DNA from: Deltaproteobacteria bacterium
GTDB lineage: Bacteria > Desulfobacterota > Desulfobacteria > Desulfobacterales > JAUVGT01
Direction of reading: 5' to 3'
NCBI GenBank assembly: GCA_030593645.1
Contig: JAUVGT010000202.1
Span: forward strand, 1 to 8,875
DNA: 8,875 bases
Of the stretch, positions 7,130-8,875 are shown piece after piece (within the stretch, counting starts at the first letter, position 1; each line of letters begins with the position of its first letter). The notes beneath the pieces are model-generated. The model saw only the letters and a program-made list of their open reading frames with translations, was not told the origin of the DNA and did no database searches. The position numbers and the translations under genes are program-made.

Positions 7130-7146
7130 ATGGTCTCGTAAAAAGT
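7130..7146. repeat. solo end of the 151-bp element
   Basis: ATGGTCTCGTAAAAAGT is a 17-nt exact match to the outer left ends of both full elements (2162-2178, 7474-7490). No inner or right part follows. It fills most of the 28-bp gap between the phasin-like gene and the UbiB-family gene, where the latter's ribosome-binding site would be expected. It may be a relic of insertion and excision. Confidence 0.6.
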
Positions 7147-7152
7147 TGAAAT

Positions 7153-7452
7153 TTACTTTTTACTTACAGCCTGTTTCAGTTCCCGGATTTCTTTTTTTAA
7201 AGCCTTTAACTCGTCTCCGGTAACGATATCCGCTTTTTTTAAAATGCTTTTTACTGTCGTTTCAACTTTATTTTCCAGTTTTGACTGGACATCATCGTAT
7301 CTTTTCTGAAGATCATCCAGGAATTTGGAACCGTCCTTTTCAGTCATTTTTCCTTTTTCAATAAGGTCTTTGGCCAACTCTTCAACTTCATCCTTGGCCA
7401 GAAGTGCGAGTCCGACACCTGTCAGCATTGTTTTCTTTATAAGATCAAGCAT
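7153..7452 (-). CDS. small phasin-like coiled-coil protein
   Basis: A 99-aa, highly charged, all-helical protein. Residues 1-20 (MLDLIKKTMLTGVGLALLAK) form an amphipathic/hydrophobic helix. A heptad-like region follows (DEVEELAKDLIEKGKMTEKDGSKFLDDLQKRYDD), then a C-terminal coiled coil at about 78-97 (TGDELKALKKEIRELKQAVSK). The layout matches the short phasin-family/PHA granule regulator proteins annotated beside UbiB/ABC1 kinases in many proteobacteria and Desulfobacterota. True phasins coat polyhydroxyalkanoate granules, but no PHA synthase is in view, so that role is not shown; a lipid- or membrane-associated partner of the kinase fits the context equally well. The start is secure from the ribosome-binding site at 7457-7463. 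It ends in TAA 28 bp before the kinase gene and is probably co-transcribed with it. Confidence 0.75.
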   Translation of the reverse strand: MLDLIKKTMLTGVGLALLAKDEVEELAKDLIEKGKMTEKDGSKFLDDLQKRYDDVQSKLENKVETTVKSILKKADIVTGDELKALKKEIRELKQAVSKK

Positions 7453-7456
7453 TTTT

Positions 7457-7463
7457 CCTCCTC
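7457..7463 (-). promoter_or_regulatory. Shine-Dalgarno of the phasin-like gene
   Basis: GAGGAGG on the minus strand lies 4 nt before the ATG at 7452. It is the strongest ribosome-binding site in the window. The mobile element begins just upstream of it, its left direct repeat starting about 4 bp beyond, so the insertion spared translation but replaced the native upstream DNA. Confidence 0.75.
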
Positions 7464-7472
7464 ACCATTTAT

Positions 7473-7623
7473 GATGGTCTCGTAAAAAGTCCGAATTAGA
7501 CGGTTTTGTAGAAAGTTCAAATTCAAGGCGTGCAAATTTCGTAATCATGAAGCGTACTTATAGTACGTTGAATGATTGCGAAATGCAGCACAACGCAGAA
7601 TTTGGACTTTTTACGAAACCGTC
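7473..7623. mobile_element. MITE-like 151-bp palindromic element, copy 2
   Basis: Same structure and orientation as copy 1: outer left end GATGGTCTCGTAAAAAGTCC, inner left end at 7499, palindrome centre TTATA at about 7558-7562, right end finishing at 7623. It differs from copy 1 at 9 positions without gaps. ATTTAT occurs immediately left (7467-7472) and right (7624-7629), different from the duplication at copy 1, so the two are separate insertions. It lies between the acyl-CoA dehydrogenase stop and the phasin-like start. If transcription reads through, the mRNA would carry a hairpin of roughly 60-bp imperfect arms, which might affect expression or cleavage of the downstream genes. That effect is inference. 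Confidence 0.87.
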
Positions 7624-7676
7624 ATTTATGATATACTAAATGTTTCAAAGTAGTTTTACGCGAACCCATAGGGCGG

Positions 7677-8831
7677 CTACTTCAGTTTTCCGATAATCGC
7701 ACTGGCTATGGTATTTTTCTGAATTTCTTTTGTGCCTTCATAAATTTCAGTTATCTTTGCATCCCGGTAGAACCGTTCAACTTCATACTCTGTCATATAG
7801 CCGTACCCCCCCATCAGCTGAATCGCTTCATCAGCGACTTCCACCGCGGTTCTGGCCGCGTACATTTTTGCCATGGATGTCAGTTTGGGGTCTATACGGC
7901 CCTGGTCAAAATTCCAGGCAGCTTTGTAGGTAATGAGCCGTGCCAGTTCAAGTTTTGTGGCCATATCAGCAAGCTTATGCTGGGAAACCTGAAACTGGGC
8001 GATTTTTTTTCCAAATTGCTCTCGTTTTTTCACATACGCTAAAGCGCGGTCATAGGCACCCTGTCCGGTTCCCAGGGCCTGGGCTGCAACCTGTATCCTG
8101 CTTTCATCAAAAAAATGGAGTACGTGATAAAACCCTTTTCCTTCCTCACCGATAAGATTTGTCAGCGGCACGCGCACGTCTTTTAATATCACTTCAGCAG
8201 TGGCCATCATCCGAATGCCCATCTTTTCTCCCACATCCGATGTGGAAAGTCCATCACGGTCGGCTTCAACAAGAATGATGCTGATACCGCGGTATGAAGG
8301 TTTGATATCAGGGTCGGTTTGACACATGACCGAATAAAAACCGGCCAGGCCGCCATTGGTGATGAATATCTTATTACCGTTAATCACCCATTCGTTGCCA
8401 TCTTTTACGGCAGATGTGTCCATAAATGTGATATCGGAACCATGATCGGGCTCAGTAAATGCACCCGCGGAAAGCATTTCCCCTTCCGCAACCGCAGGGA
8501 GGTACTTTTCTTTTAATTCATCCGAACCGTGGTGCAGAATCAATTCCGATGCAAAACTGGAAAGCGCGATCGCGCTTCCCATTGTTGAATCTCCACGGCA
8601 GAGTTCTTCCACAACCAGGATATCCTCAATGCTCCCAAGCCCCTGACCTGAATATTCTTCCGGGAAATGCACACCGATCAGACCGATATCACATGCTTTT
8701 TTCCATGCTTTTTTGGGAAATTCATGTTTTTTTTCAAGTTCGAGGATAAGTTCTCTGTTAAACTCGCCTTTGGTAAAATCTTTTACCGCTTTTTGTATAT
8801 CCTTTTGTGTTTTGTTGAGTTCAAACTCCAT
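7677..8831 (-). CDS. acyl-CoA dehydrogenase
   Basis: A 384-aa FAD-dependent acyl-CoA dehydrogenase, full length for the short/medium-chain type. It oxidises an acyl-CoA to the 2-enoyl-CoA and passes electrons to electron-transfer flavoprotein in the cytoplasm. Visible: the N-terminal helical domain (LNKTQKDIQKAVKDFT), FTEPDHGSD (125-133) and FITNG (156-160) at the flavin/substrate site. It also has the arginine-containing stretch FFDESRIQVAAQALGTGQGAYD, AIQLMGGYGYMTEYEVERFYRDA, and the catalytic-base motif IYEGT with Glu365 near the C-terminus. That Glu position is the one used by short/medium-chain, butyryl- and glutaryl-type enzymes. The exact substrate cannot be told from sequence alone, and no EtfAB or thiolase gene is in view. 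The ATG at 8831 has AGGGGGAAG just upstream. It heads the leftward cluster, separated from the phasin-like gene by 224 bp that include the mobile element. Confidence 0.94.
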   Translation of the reverse strand: MEFELNKTQKDIQKAVKDFTKGEFNRELILELEKKHEFPKKAWKKACDIGLIGVHFPEEYSGQGLGSIEDILVVEELCRGDSTMGSAIALSSFASELILHHGSDELKEKYLPAVAEGEMLSAGAFTEPDHGSDITFMDTSAVKDGNEWVINGNKIFITNGGLAGFYSVMCQTDPDIKPSYRGISIILVEADRDGLSTSDVGEKMGIRMMATAEVILKDVRVPLTNLIGEEGKGFYHVLHFFDESRIQVAAQALGTGQGAYDRALAYVKKREQFGKKIAQFQVSQHKLADMATKLELARLITYKAAWNFDQGRIDPKLTSMAKMYAARTAVEVADEAIQLMGGYGYMTEYEVERFYRDAKITEIYEGTKEIQKNTIASAIIGKLK

Positions 8832-8844
8832 GCTTCCCCCTGTA

Positions 8845-8873
8845 AATGAATCGTGTTATTTAACACCGGTCAA
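8845..8873 (-). promoter_or_regulatory. possible promoter with an internal operator-like palindrome
   Basis: On the minus strand TTGACC (complement of 8868-8873) and TTCATT (complement of 8845-8850) are separated by 17 nt. The first is a good -35 match, the second only 3 of 6 to a -10. Between them lies a perfect inverted repeat GTGTTA-TT-TAACAC (8853-8866). The predicted start would leave a very short leader before the ribosome-binding site of the acyl-CoA dehydrogenase gene, which weakens the case. Confidence 0.3.
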
Positions 8874-8875
8874 AT

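Overview
The window looks like chromosomal DNA from a moderately AT-leaning Gram-negative bacterium, most likely a Desulfobacterota (Desulfobacterales-type) sulfate reducer or close relative. This rests on recognition rather than a search. The clues are the truncated REP-type transposase with a DnaA-like tail, the phasin-UbiB kinase pair, an acyl-CoA dehydrogenase, and a long-palindrome repeat ending in 'ttttacgaaaccgtc' that I associate with this group.

The left part (1-2930, + strand) is an accessory region of unlinked genes. It holds the 3' end of a Y1/REP-associated transposase gene that runs off the window edge, a small ankyrin-repeat protein, an exported amidohydrolase-like protein with an altered metal-binding motif, a 151-bp palindromic mobile element (copy 1), and an unrecognised 175-aa protein.

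The right part (3071-8831, - strand) is a run of five same-strand housekeeping/metabolic genes. In transcription order they are acyl-CoA dehydrogenase, a second 151-bp element, a small phasin-like coiled-coil protein, a UbiB/ABC1-family kinase-like protein, lgt (prolipoprotein diacylglyceryl transferase) and cysS (cysteinyl-tRNA synthetase). Gaps of 28-60 bp between the last four suggest co-transcription. The two blocks converge across about 140 bp at 2930-3070.

The two strongest observations are these. (1) lgt is interrupted by one in-frame TGA at 4778-4780, exactly where the family normally has Gly. The reading frame continues intact for another 82 codons and contains the conserved Arg/Glu motif. 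(2) Two copies of the 151-bp element are 94% identical (142/151) and nearly fully palindromic. Each is flanked by its own short direct repeat, and a 17-nt solo end sits just ahead of the UbiB-family gene. I see no CRISPR array, tRNA, rRNA or recognisable multi-gene defence system, and no clear new multi-gene system; the rest of the interest lies in individual oddities.
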